NCBI GenBank assembly: GCA_963575745.1
Contig: CAUYUJ010000381.1
Span: 58,501 to 122,500, forward strand
DNA length: 64,000 bases
Direction of reading: 5' to 3'
Origin: Prorocentrum cordatum
Lineage: Eukaryota > Sar > Dinophyceae > Prorocentrales > Prorocentraceae
A program made the position numbers and the translations under genes. Shown piece by piece: positions 18,192 through 29,642 of the stretch. Numbering within the stretch: the stretch's first letter is position 1; the number at the start of each line of letters is the position of its first letter. The notes under the pieces were generated by a model that did no database searches, was not told the origin of the DNA, and saw only the letters and a list, made by a program, of their open reading frames with translations.

Positions 18192-21100
18192 GCGAATGGT
18201 GGGGCGATCGAGACGTTCAATGGCCCCAACAAGTGGCTATCCAACTTCTCGTGGTCCTTGCTGCTCTTCGAGGCCGAGCAGTACCCTTCGGTGGAGCACG
18301 CATTCCAGGCAGCGGAGTACAAGACAACAAACAATGCAGCGCGCCAATCTTTGGGAAGGCTTCTCCAGTTTGGCAGGTGTCCCCAGCGTCGGTACGGCTC
18401 GTAGCCCCACGCCCACGATCGGAGTTGCATGTGCAAGGTTGGTTCAGCGCTTTCTCCAGAACCTCCCAGCCAGCTGGACTCGATATACGTACCTCCTCCT
18501 AGCCCACCTTTAGTTACAGAGCGCAAGACGCAACGAGCGGGTACGGGAAGTGATGCCAAGCGCAGAAACAACGGGCCCGATCACATTTCTTGTTACATTC
18601 CATGTTGTGGCAATCGCAACGTTGTCAGGATAGCAGCAACAAGCTACTAGAGCAATCAAGCCGCCCGACCCAGGTTGTGTTCGGAGTCGCATTCTAATCG
18701 GGGCGACCCCCCCGTCCTTGTTTATTTCCGAAGCGCTATACTACGAGGGGGTCCCAGCGTGCCCCAGGCGGCGAAGCTCAAGACCAACGCGGAGCGCCGA
18801 TCTTGGGGTTTCACGCGGCCCGACCTCAGCTTCGGCGAGGCGAAGCGGCTGGGACGGAAGGTGGCGCTGCGCGAGGACCCGCGGATCGAGGGCCATCTGC
18901 GATCGGTCAGGTCACAAAGTCGAGGGCGTCGGTGTAAGGAGCGCTTCAGGCTCGGATGGGGGCTCGGTGCTCCTCCGATGTTCTTCGGGGTCTCCAGGGC
19001 GAAGTCTCAGCTCACCTTTGGGCAGCGAGCTGTGGAGCCCAATGTCTGAGGTGTCCTGCGGCATGAGTCTGACAGTCCCCGGAAGGGCTGGGGCCGAGGA
19101 GTTCTCGGGGCATGGGGCTGGCGACCAGAGGCTCGCCCCGTGGGCTAGAGGCGGACAGCAATAGGAAGTTGAAGTAAGGACCGCCTTTGGCTCGGGAGGG
19201 GCTTTTGCTCTTGGGCAGTGTTTTCTATCTGTGTCGGGGGCCCCATTCGTTGCGGAGGCTCGCTAGGGCCAGGAAGCTCCTTCCGTACTTATTCCGGGCA
19301 ACGTATGGCAGCACGATGACTGCACAAATCAATACCAGTATGAAGATCAGGAGTCGCCAGCGCCGGTGGACGATGGCCCACCATATCAGTTGTGTTTTGT
19401 TTTCACATAAATGATGGCTAAGCACTAGCACCAACGCGAAGATTTTGGGTCGGCCCTTTTCGGTGGAGGGGATCCCCAATCTTGGTTGTGGTGTCCAGCT
19501 GTAGGCTTCCCGCTTGGACATCTCCCCCAAGAGGAGGAGGATCAGGAGGACGAGGAGTGACGAGGACGAGGAGAAGAAGGAGGAGGAGGAGGACGAGGAC
19601 GAGGACGAGGAGGAGGAGGAGGAGGAGAGGGAGAGAGGAGAGGGTGGATGAGGAGGAGGAGGAGGAGGAGGAGGAGGAGGAGATGGTGGAGGAGGTGGTT
19701 TTGGAGGAGGAGGAGGAGGAGAAGCTTGCTACAACACGCGTGCTCAACAGGCAAGCAGCTGCCTTCTGCTCCCGAGGCGCCGCCTCGCACATTGTCCGCT
19801 CGCCCCGAGCTGAAATGACAGCTGCTAATTCTCGGCAGTAGTTCTCGGACAGGAGATTGGCTACTGAACTGATTCCTCTCGCTTCGCGGAGTGCACGTCC
19901 GGAGCACGTTAAAATTGAGCGTGAGTGTCTTGCTTTGCTCGTTTGCCGAGGAGTTCTGCCGTGCCGTTCTGCCCGCCCCAGTGGGAGACATTATAATCTA
20001 AGAGAATACAACCTGTAGCAATAATGTAGTAGTGGCTTCATTGGACACGTTGCGTTAAGGCGTTCGCGAGAAAACGTTGCCGCTCAGCACGTCATTTCAG
20101 GTGTGGCGTTCAGTGGCTTACGTCATGCCGCCGATCTCCGGAAGGAGTCAGAGCTTCCGACGATCGTGGAAGTTATTTGTTGGCCTTCGGCCCAACTCGC
20201 CACCATGCCTGGGCTGTGGGTCAGGAGGCTCTTAAATGAATATGAAGGTCCCTGGGAATGTCTCTCAGTTGTCTCTTGGAGGGCTCTTGGGATGCTTGTC
20301 ATCTCCGTCGAGTATGAAACAGTACGTGGGATGTTCGCAGATCTAGAACATTATACAACATGCTGTATACCCGACGGCAACAGATTTCTGTGGGGGTCCA
20401 TCAGTTATATTGTCGACCTCCTAGCCGAAGCATTGCCCCGACCATGCGTTCAGCATTTCGTCCATTGTTGGTGTCTTGCTCTGCCCAACCACTTACTGTA
20501 CGCCCGAGATCCGAGAAACCCAATCGGAGTCTGTCATGGCGGCGATCTGCACGACGTGTTTTTCCTGATGGGTATTACCTCCACCTGGACCACACTACGT
20601 GTGGGTACACCTCCTGCCCGGCTAACTCACGGAAATCAGAGTGTGGGATCCCATTTAACATTGCCCACCCCGTCTTCGCCATGGCTGCGGTGGCGGGTCA
20701 CCCGTCGGGTCCGCAGATTGTGATGCCATCCCCACCGTCGCGCCGATCGAAGGAGGGGGGGAGGAGGAGAAGATGGTTACAGGCATGCCAACAAACATGG
20801 CATTTGAGAAGACCGCGGGCTTTTGCTCGCATGACGTACGTGAAGGCCGCATGTTGGTGGCAGGCAAGATCAAAGGGTGCCGAAAGTGGTTAGCGCATTA
20901 TCCCTATGATATCTTCGTTGCTGTCTTTTCCCTTTCTACCGGCTGTATATCTCTACGCACTGTTCATTCTGCTCGTCATTATTTCTTCATGTCTATTCAA
21001 GAAACACGCTGGCCATGACAAAGATACCGCGGGATCTTGTCGGCGCCGACCTTGGAGACGGTCCATGCTGGTCGTCGCCGGTTTCCGAGGATGATCCACG

Positions 21101-24100
21101 GTTTGACGCTGACCAAGGTGGGCTCTGACCACGACCAACACGACGGCTCCGCTGTCAGTCTTGGTCATGGTCCCCGTTTTCCTCCCCTTCCATAGTTGCT
21201 CAATAGGGTCGCGCCATTCCAAAGGCCCCCAGATGAGGCAGCTCGCGACGATAGTCTGGGGTCAGCCCGAGCAGGCCTGCCCCTCCAATGACCATCTGGG
21301 GGATCATCGTAGCATCGTGGATCCATCTTGGGGCGATGTTGGAAATGGCTGGGGGCATTTGGAGGCTCTGTTCGATGCCTCTGGGGCCGTCATGGAGCTA
21401 TCCCAAAGGCAATCGGTCAAAAGGGGGGGGGGGGTGCGCTTGAGGACGGCCCCCCGCGTGAAAGTCGAGTGGTCGCCTCTTCGGGCTATCCCTGAAGCTC
21501 TTTTGGGGTGCTCTTGACAGCGAGCCCACGATGTCCGTCGAGGCATGTCGAGACCTGGTGGGTGATTCGTCTGTCTTTGTGGGGTAGCTCAAAGCGGGCC
21601 CTTCCCACGCAGGATTGGAGGGACGTCCGCGAGGATGTGATGGCCGCCTGCCTGGCGGCCAAGTTCGAGGACCCGGGCCTTCGTGCACGGCTCCTGGCCA
21701 CGGGTGACCGGGAGCTCGTTGACGGGCATCGGGGCAGCCCAGACCTGATATGGGGCTACCACGTGCCCTCGCAGGCGGGCCAGAACAGGCTGGGCATTCT
21801 TCTCATGGAACTGCGCGCCAGGCTCCGCGCCGAGCAGGGCGGGGCCCCGCCCGGCGTCGCCCAGGGGGCCCGCGGGACTCGCGCCGCCCTGTACAAGCTC
21901 GACTGGCCCATGAAGTGCCTGCACGATGGCCTGCCCTCGGCCTACGCCGGCCGCATCGCCCAGCTCGCGGGCGACGGTGGGCTGCTGGGCGGCCTGGTGG
22001 TGTTGCCAGGCTCGGATGCAACTCCTGGGAGGTCAAATTATGGTTTTGCCCTGGTCAGCAGTCCGGCTGAACCTGGCTTAATCCCGCTCAATCCGGCGTA
22101 ATCCTGCTTAATCCCGTTTGATGCAGCTTAATCCTGCTTAGTCCGAGACCCACTCCGGCGTGACAGCTCCCAAACGGGGCTTAATCCTCTCTAATCTTTC
22201 CGACGAAAACCTCCCAGTAGTTGCCTCCTAAGCCAGGGCGCATGATCTGCATCGCTCTGCGTGGCGACGAGGCCGGCATCGGCATGTGGGAGCGCAAGAT
22301 GCGCACCGAGGATGTGGACGTGAACAGCCGGGGCAGGCCGTGCCGTGAGCGCATGCTGGTGGAGCTGGCGCGCGAGGTGGAGACCAGCGTGACCGCCGCC
22401 AGTGGCTTCGAGCGCTGCGAAGTCTCCGAGTGGGCGGCCCTCTGCGACCGGCTGGCCGCCCAGCTGGGAGTGCCAGCGCCAAGAGTGGAGGCCGCCCTGG
22501 GGCCGGAGTGGCCGCCGCTGCCGCGCTCCGTGCGCTACGCGGACGGCCGCAGCGCCGTCGTGCTGGACGGCCAGCGGTTCCCCCTCTGCCTGAACGACGG
22601 CGGCGCCGTGGCCGTGCCGGACGCTGGCCTCGGGCCGCCAGCAGCGCAGCGGCCGCGCGGCGGTGGCGCGGAGGTGCCGCTCGCTACGGAGCGGGGTCGG
22701 CCGAGCATCTTCGGCGGCAGGTTTGCGCGCTCGCTGGAGGGCCTGCTGGACGCGGCCGAGTGCGCGCGGCTGGTCGAGCTGACGGAGGCTGCGGGCTACG
22801 GCCTCGCAGGCTCCCGGGGTTTCAACCCGCAGGCCCGCTTCGCCCTGCGCTGCCTGGTCGACGCGCCCCAGGTGGCGGCAGCGGTGACGGCCAGGCTCTC
22901 GCAGCTGCTGCCCGCCGAGTATCCGCCCGGCTCTGGGAGGCTCCTGGTCGGCGTCAACGAGCGGCTGCGTTTCTTGAAGTACCTTCCTGGGATGCACCAC
23001 TCCGGGGACCACACCGACTGCGCCCACGAGGATGCGCGGGGTCGCAGCTTCCTGACCGTCCAGCTCTATCTCAACAGCTCCTTCGTCGGCGGCCGCACGA
23101 CGTTCGTGTCCGACCGCCTCGTGCCTGTTGAACCCTCCACCGGGTGCGCGGTGGTCTTCGACCACGAGTTGTACCACCGCGGTGGCATTGTGACGGAGGC
23201 TGGGGGATGCAAGTCACAAGCTGACGCCGAGCGGGGCCGGGCCAGTCCTGCGCCCATGAGCAGGGCAGCGAATCGGCATCGATGGTCCTTGGGCCCACCC
23301 TGGGCCCAGGACCTGTTCGGCTAGGGCCAGCGTTTTTCATCAAGCTGTTGACTTTGCGATTCTGTCACCATGCTGGCCCCCGGAGCTCCAGAAGAACGTA
23401 TTCTGCAGGCGCCTGCAGGAACACCGTCGATACTCCGCGGAAGCCCCTTTCCCAAAGTCTTTGGCAATCTCAAAAGTGGGGAGGGTCACTCCAAGGGGAG
23501 GTTGGCGGTTAGAATTTCCCCCCCTCCCTTCGAATGGCGGGTAAGAGCCCCTCCCTGCGCGCCAGCAAACGACGACGAACACCACGTCGATGACGACGAC
23601 AAAACCACGAAGGAAAATACGAAGGCTGGCACTAAGCTGACAACGACGACGGGCACGATGATGAGCGCGACGACGACGAGTTCGACCACTGCAACGACGC
23701 TGACGACGACGGTAACGCCGACGAGGAACGACGACGCTGACGCTCACACTGACATTGACGCCGACGACGACGACGACGACGAAGAGGCTTGTGCCATCAA
23801 CGAGCGAGGTTTACATTGAATGTCCTGTCCACGCGCCCGTTTGAATGTCACCCCCTGTCATCATCCCTGTCCTCAGTTCCTAGGTGTTCGTAGTTTGTGT
23901 GCCCCCAGCCTTGTCGCATCAGCGTGCGCGGTCTCCTTGCCCTGCCCTGCCCGGCGACCCGCTTCCATGTCCCGCCCGTCGTCGTCAGTGTCGCCGTCGA
24001 AGGCCCAGGTTGTTTTGGGTGTCTCCCCCGCCAGTCCCGCCCCGCCAGCGAGCGAAGCTTACAGCGAATGCCCCGCCCTCCTTGGAGCCGACCGACCCGC

Positions 24101-26007
24101 CCGCCTCGGAGCGCCACCCGCCCGCCCGCTGTGCTGCCCCGCCCCGCCGACCCGCCCACTTCACCGCCCCACTGGTCCGACCCGCCCGACGCTTTTGTAC
24201 ATTCGGCCCGGATGAGCAGGTCGGCCCTGCCAAATCAAGGGTGCCTTTGTGTCCTTCGTCTCGCGACCCATGCCTACTACTGCATTCCTATGGCAATGTG
24301 GCCCTCGGAGGGGTCTCCTGTCCTCTCGCGTGTCCTGTCCAACGAAGTCCGACTGTATTCGTCAGGGGGGAAAGCGGGCCCTGAGGGAAGCGGGTCCTGA
24401 GGATTCTCGCAGTTCACGGGCCCTCGGAGTGGTTCGGGAATCTCATCGAAACGCGGCTCGGGATGACGATCTCGTCCTGGGGGAAGGCCCCACGGTCCAG
24501 AACACGTTTCTTTCAGTTCTCGTCTCCCCCCACGCTACTTTATGTCCCACCGTTGTCATTGTTGGTCGTCGGTCTTCGATTGGCGTTGTCCTCGTCGTCT
24601 GTGTCAGCGTCGTCTTCGTCGTCTGCAGGCGTGCAAGTGGGGGCTAGAATCCCCCCGACTTTCCAGCGGGGGGGGGGCAGATTTTCCACGGGGAGGAAGG
24701 GCCCCAGTGCTGTCGGAGTGAGTGCTGAGATGCGCAGCAGAGTTCTCGCCCCCTCCAGGGGACCAGTTTCTCGCGGCGGGCCGTTCTTCTAGTGCCCCAT
24801 GCCCCAAGCATATCCCCAGGATGCGAGGACGTCCCGTCGCGGTGTTGTTTTTTTTCGACGCTTGGAAGTCTGGGGGAAAGCCGCTCAGAGGGGGAAAGAA
24901 GGCTCAGGGGCCATGCCTGGGGGAGAAGGGCTCGGGGGAGATGCATCGAATCGGCCCCCAGTCGTCCACTCATCGCCGAGGCGGCCTCGATAGCCCGCGC
25001 CGCCCAGGAACGTGAGGAGCGGACTCGGGATCGGTGCCCTATCGCCCATCTGTCGGCGATGTATGACCTATCCGATCTCGATGTTTCCACCCCCTGAGCT
25101 GGGCCCCCCTAACGTTGTACCTCATCGGATGGGCGACGAGAACTACTCGAGGGCCCCGGAGCGGTATATACCCGAAGAAGGAAATTCAGCAGCTCAGCAG
25201 AAACGTACATTTTCGGAGGTCCCCTGGCGGCGCCTCTAGCGCTGGAGCCTCGGCGCCTGGGAGGGGGCCCCAGCGCCGATCCAAGAACTCGACCCTTAGG
25301 GCATGAAGTATTGAGTTTTTCAGCACGCTGTCCCCAGAAAGCCCGACCCTTACCCCAAGAACCAGTTTTCCACCCACCCCGTGTCGTTTTGTTGACGGTC
25401 CTGAGGCCCGGCGAGTGCCCTAGGAGGCCGAAAGCGGTGAAACACTGCCCGTCCTGATTTTTTGTTCGCCGCGCATGTCTGGGCCCACATGCCGAAAACG
25501 GCAACGCGCTGCCCGATCAGATGTTGTTTGGGGCCACGCGGGTGGGCCCAGGGCACGAAGTACGCGGTGTCCACATGCGTCTCCCCCACCCAGTACAGCG
25601 CTTCGTGGCCCATGGGGAACTCCACCGAAGGCCCCAGTGGCAAAGTTCGCATGCGCCCCCCCTGCTCAGTATAGCGTGTCGTGGCCCATCGCAGACGACA
25701 CCGAAGGCGAAACCCACGACGGCGGTACTCACAACTGCATCTGGTTGGGTCCTTCGCCAGGTTAATTTTTGGCCACGCGGGCATGCCTGGGCCCAGGGCA
25801 CGAAGTACGCGGTGCGCATGGACGTGCTCTACGGCCCCCCCGGCGGTGGCTCCGCGCCCTGCGCAGGCGCCCTGGCGCCCGGCGGCCCGCGGCCCGCGGC
25901 CCGCGCTCCCGGCGCAGCCGTGCCGGCGAAGGACGCCCGACGCCCGCGGGGGAGGACGGGGATCCTGGGCCCGCCCGGGTCCCGTGGAGGAGCTCCCTTT
26001 CGACCGA
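18192..26007 (+). CDS. Spliced host gene: NADAR domain fused to 2OG-Fe(II) dioxygenase (P4H-like)
   Basis: Five exons assemble in one frame: 18192-18308, 18768-18875, 21613-22009, 22237-23198 and 25797 onwards. Introns: GC-AG (18309-18767), GA-AG (18876-21612), GC-AG (22010-22236, an introner) and GC-AG (23199-25796). Exons 1-3 rebuild a NADAR domain; exons 4-5 rebuild a prolyl-4-hydroxylase-type dioxygenase. Exons 3 and 4 together are 1359 nt, exactly 453 codons. Family knowledge: NADAR proteins act on N-glycosidic or ADP-ribosyl bonds (YbiA-like), and P4H-type enzymes hydroxylate proteins with 2-oxoglutarate, Fe(II) and O2. What the fused protein does is unknown. The 5' end was not found. 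The 3' end is uncertain: the frame stays open past 26007, where a MITE begins. Non-GT donors fit dinoflagellates. Confidence 0.8.
18309..18767 (+). other. Intron 1 (GC-AG)
   Basis: Donor CAG|GCAGCG, acceptor CCCCAG|GCGGCG, 459 bp, phase 0. The bases after the donor resemble the start of the next exon (GCAGCGGAG against GCGGCGAAG). Confidence 0.7.
18876..21612 (+). other. Intron 2 (GA-AG) with GAG microsatellite
   Basis: Donor GAG|GACCCG, acceptor CACGCAG|GATTGG, 2737 bp, phase 0; an AGGA repeat at both ends leaves the exact cut ambiguous by a few bases. It holds a (GAG)n-rich tract at about 19529-19735. Open frames inside, for example 20103-20723, match nothing recognised and are not called. 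Confidence 0.65.
22011..22229 (+). mobile_element. Introner-like TIR element, family A copy 1 (forms intron 3)
   Basis: The left TIR GATGCAACTCCTGGGAGGT (from 22015) pairs with the right end ACCTCCCAGTAGTTGCCTC (to 22228), differing mainly at two positions. The interior carries repeated CTTAATCC/GCTTAATCC units. It is flanked by TTGCCAGG and AAGCCAGG (six of eight identical). The intron runs from GC at 22010 to AG at 22236, so the duplicated GCCAGG supplies both splice boundaries and the spliced frame is restored (VVLP|GRMICIA). Confidence 0.85.
24198..24357 (+). mobile_element. TA-flanked TIR element, family B copy 1
   Basis: 160 bp, from TACATTCGGCCC to GTCCGACTGTA. It aligns along its whole length with 40466-40622 and 44759-44930 (shared CCTGCCAAATCAA, ATGGCAATGTGGCCC, CCTCTCGCGTG). 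The ends are inverted TACAGTCGG-like sequences inside TA dinucleotides, as in Tc1/mariner-derived MITEs. Confidence 0.75.
24955..25085 (+). repeat. Dispersed repeat family F, copy 2
   Basis: Resembles 6635-6770 and 45425-45560: CACTCATCGCCGA, CGATAGCCCG, CATCTGTCGGCGATGTAT, and an end near GATCTCGATGT. More diverged than the other copies. Confidence 0.5.
25533..25569 (+). pseudogene. Partial duplicate of dioxygenase exon 5
   Basis: Repeats the acceptor and start of exon 5 (GGGCCCAG then GGCACGAAGTACGCGGTG) 245 bp upstream of the true exon. It reads GTKYAV and then loses the RMDVLY continuation. It may be a decayed exon duplication or an alternative exon. Confidence 0.5.
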
Positions 26008-26166
26008 GAGTGACCTTTCGCCGGAGTGACCCTTGGTGCGGGCACAGGTGGGGTCCCCAGATGGCTGCAAACAAAGCAGCTGCAGCTGCTTGCACGCCCA
26101 GGTTCGGTCCCCCCCGCGGCCCCCAAAAAGCCGCGCACCAAAGGCCACTCTTACCCAGGGTCACTC
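26008..26166 (+). mobile_element. MITE family C, copy 1
   Basis: 159 bp with long terminal inverted repeats. The left end has GAGTGACC, then GGAGTGACCCTTGGTGCG; the right end has CGCGCACCAAAGGCCACTC, then GGGTCACTC. Each end carries the GAGTGACC unit twice. It is homologous along its length with 54244-54403. Confidence 0.75.
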
Positions 26167-26464
26167 TGCGTATGGCCGACTTTTGCGGGGAAGGGCCCTC
26201 GCCGCGTCTCGGGCTCGACTTCGGGCCCCCTCGTCGCCTGTGCGACTCCTGCCCGGGAGTCAGCGCCTGACTCGGAGCCACGCCCCCAACCGAAGACAAC
26301 TGTTCGGGGAGGCGCCAAGATGGATTACAGGCGACGTGTGGAATAGCGATGGGGCTCGGCTGCTGTTGCGCCCCGTGCGCGCTTCGCGCCTCCCCCCTCC
26401 CTCTGCATTCCTTTTCCCTCTCCGCTCTGGGGCGGGACGGCAGCAACTGCGCCGCGCGACCCCC

Positions 26465-26608
26465 TTTGCTTGGCATCGCTCGGACGTGTGCATGTTTCCT
26501 TCGGCGAGGACCGTCGAGGAGCATCCTTGATCACTTGGCGAAAAAAAACACGCACGAAACCGAAAAAAGCATAGGGAAAGGGAATGGGCGTCCGAGCGAC
26601 GGCCAGCT
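26465..26608 (+). mobile_element. MITE family E, copy 1
   Basis: About 140 bp. The left end GGCATCGCTCGGACG pairs with the right end GCGTCCGAGCGACGGCC. An internal hairpin TCGAGGAGCATCCTTGA lies in the left half. It matches 28205-28345 throughout. Confidence 0.7.
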
Positions 26609-26642
26609 GGGGCCTGGGTCAGGGGCAGTTCGCCCGCAGGCA

Positions 26643-26832
26643 CCGATCATTATCGGAGGTCGATCGACCTCCTACCCTGACACGTCGATTAAGGAATTGG
26701 CCGTTTTCGGTTCGCGAGGGCGTCGCGGCCGTCATTTCTGCAGGTTCCGGTCCGTCGTTTTCGGTCCCAGGCCGTTTTCCACTAAGGGGAGGTTTACTAA
26801 AGGGAGGTTTGTCCACCGCCGACATTAGTGAC
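26643..26832 (+). repeat. Dispersed repeat family D, copy 2
   Basis: Homologous to 7690-7872. It contains the perfect 18-bp palindrome GGAGGTCGATCGACCTCC at 26655-26672 and ends near AAAGGGAGGTTTGTC. It sits 35 bp after a family E MITE. Confidence 0.65.
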
Positions 26833-26855
26833 GTGAGAATCGGCGACGGGCCCCC

Positions 26856-27130
<275 letters not shown>

Positions 27131-27466
27131 ACCATCAGCGCGCCTCCACGAGGCCGTCGTTCACCCGTGCCTGTTCGGATGTCCCGCCCGAGACGAGTGG
27201 ACGCACTACGCCGACTGCTTCCCGCTCTGGTCCACCGTGTACAGCCTCATCGGGAAGCGCCCGCCGCCGAAGCGGTTCGATACGCTCGCCTTGAATGCCA
27301 AAACGGCCGACGAGCTCAAGACAACTTTCATCGCGTACGAGACGAACCACAAGATCAAGCACTCACACCTCAGCGACGCACTCCGGCACTTACAATTACG
27401 GCAGCATGATGAACTTAGTGGCCTTACGGATCGCCTCGCGCACGCGGCAGCGCGCTTCTGTCGCTA
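27131..27466 (+). pseudogene. LINE ORF2 C-terminal remnant (zinc-knuckle region)
   Basis: An open frame from the end of the CAT array to TAG 27464-27466. It reads LHEAVVHPCLFGCPARDEW, THYADCFPLWSTVYSLIG and on to a basic tail. The C-x3-C...H-x3-C spacing (CLFGC, HYADC) and following LW are typical of the region after the RT in LINE ORF2 proteins. No RT precedes it. A second CAT array begins about 30 bp after the stop, as expected if the LINE 3' tail was a short tandem repeat. Confidence 0.5.
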
Positions 27467-27496
27467 GAGTGTGGCATTGCACCCCTCGGTGTTACC

Positions 27497-28204
<708 letters not shown>

Positions 28205-28345
28205 CATGCTTGGCATCGCTCGGACGTGCGCATGTTTCCTGCGGCGAGGGCCATCGAGGAGCATCCTCGACCCTTTGGCGAAAAAGCCACGCACGACACC
28301 GAACAAAAGGCACAGGGAATGGACGTCCGAGCGATGGCCAGCATG
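28205..28345 (+). mobile_element. MITE family E, copy 2
   Basis: 141 bp. The left end is CATGCTTGGCATCGCTCGG and the right end CCGAGCGATGGCCAGCATG; as inverted repeats they run 23 bp with two mismatches. The internal perfect hairpin TCGAGGAGCATCCTCGA lies at about 28254-28270. It matches 26465-26608. Confidence 0.8.
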
Positions 28346-28706
28346 GGTTCACTCGAGAGTGGCATGTGGACGCAGTGGTACAGCCAGTCCCCAGCAGGTC
28401 TCGCTCATCGACGTGCGTTTCGCCAGAGACAGCGCTTGCATTCGGAAGTGGACCAGCCACCCGGAATGCGGCGGCGTACGCACGTGGAGCGACCCTTGGC
28501 AGCTCTCACTACAGGGCGTTGTGGTGACGCTGCCCACCCCCGGACAGGAGGAGAACCGAGATGCGGATGAGAATCAGGAGGAGGAAAAACACACAGACAC
28601 AATGAATCGTCGATTCCCAAGAAAATGTGGGAAAATATGGGAATTGGGCGGGAAGACAAACACCCAGAAAATATGGGAAAATATGGGGAATATGTTTATT
28701 TGTGTG

Positions 28707-28784
<78 letters not shown>

Positions 28785-29610
28785 AGGGCCCCTTCAAAGA
28801 AGCACAGGGTGTTCCTCCAGGCCCTTTGGGCGGTCGGTAACGTGGGAGCAACGCACGAATAGGGGAATCGGGGACTGCAGGGAAGGAGCCCGTTGAGGGG
28901 CCCCGAGGGCCCCTCGACGGGCCCCCTGCTGACGCAAGAGGGGCCCTGCACAGCCCCTGCTCCTGTCTTCAAACCACGTTGACTGCCCCCTACGTGACCT
29001 ACCGCCCGGGAGAAGAGATGAGGTTCCAGACGCACGCGAAGTGTTGCTTAATTTTGGCGTGTTGGGGCTGTTCTACTGGGACCCGAGGCGTCAACGAATT
29101 GTACGGAGGGGATTGGGGCCCTCCTATCGGCTGACACGCGCAATCACTGCCCCAGATAAGGGCCAACGCGCAGAACCAAGGCAGCGATCTTCAAGGTGTT
29201 AGCAGCTGGAAACATGCACATGTTGTATCAACGTGCTGCCCAGGCGATGCCTGAAACAACTTGCTCTTCTGCTCTTCCGACATTGTGATAGCATATCTGT
29301 CCCCCTGGATCCAGCCAAGAAGCGAATCTGGTATGTATTGGTCATCGGATGCGAATGTGAAACACGGGGTGCCCCTCCCTGCGCTTCAGAAAGGGATTGT
29401 GCCCCTCCCTCTATCCTCGGCGACGCGCTCGAGGGGGTTGCGCGAGGGGGGTGGCATTTCTAAGAAGACGGGGGGGTCTCCTCAGAAGGCAGGGACCCTC
29501 TAAGGAGGCCCTCGACTACTAAGAGCGGCGCCACCCTCGCGGCCATCCCGCTCGGAGGCGTGCGCATGGCGTCGTTGTTCGGCTGCGCTTGGAGTGAAGG
29601 TGAAACGGGG

Positions 29611-29642
<32 letters not shown>

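Larger units (their letters stand above)
18192..21890 (+). other. NADAR domain split over exons 1-3
   Basis: Exon 1 (18192-18308) gives ETFNGPNKWLSNFSW and YPSVEHAFQ. Exon 2 (18768-18875) gives AAKLKTNAERR and FGEAKRLGRKVALRE. Exon 3 from 21613 gives DWRDVREDVMAACLAAKF, LLATGDRELVDG, DLIWGYH and GQNRLGILLMELRARL. Read in order these match the NADAR pattern: a LSNF block, VEHA(F/Y)QAAK, EAKRLGRKV, W..VR..VM....KF, LL.TG...LV, WG and G.N.LG. The joins fall inside the motifs (HAFQ|AAKL and ALRE|DWRD), which strongly supports the intron boundaries. Confidence 0.85.
23199..25796 (+). other. Intron 4 (GC-AG) with repeats and a decoy exon
   Basis: Donor GAG|GCTGGG, acceptor GGGCCCAG|GGCACG, phase 0; an alternative donor GCAAGT lies at 23209. 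It contains a GAC-rich microsatellite (about 23575-23800), a TIR element (24198-24357), a family F repeat (24955-25085) and a partial duplicate of exon 5 at 25533-25569. Confidence 0.65.
22237..25840 (+). other. Linker and P4H-like 2OG-Fe(II) dioxygenase domain, exons 4-5
   Basis: Exon 4 (22237-23198) encodes a linker and most of the oxygenase: ARSLEGLLDAAECARLVEL, FLKYLPGMHHSGDHTDC, SFLTVQLYLNSSFVGGRTTF and GCAVVFDHELYHRGGIVTE. Iron ligands: His (codon 23010) and Asp (codon 23016) of HTD, and the distal His (codon 23175). Exon 5 (from 25797) supplies GTKYAVRMDVLYG, whose Lys (25803-25805) is the expected 2-oxoglutarate-binding residue. Without this splice the reading frame after 23198 is unrelated sequence. 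All catalytic residues are therefore present in the spliced product. Confidence 0.85.

Noticed and set aside
20103-20723. 206-codon open frame inside intron 2
   Set aside because: No recognisable motif; lies within an intron required by the NADAR domain joins.
22191-23177. 328-codon minus-strand open frame
   Set aside because: Antisense shadow of the dioxygenase exon, which has catalytic motifs and consistent splicing on the plus strand.
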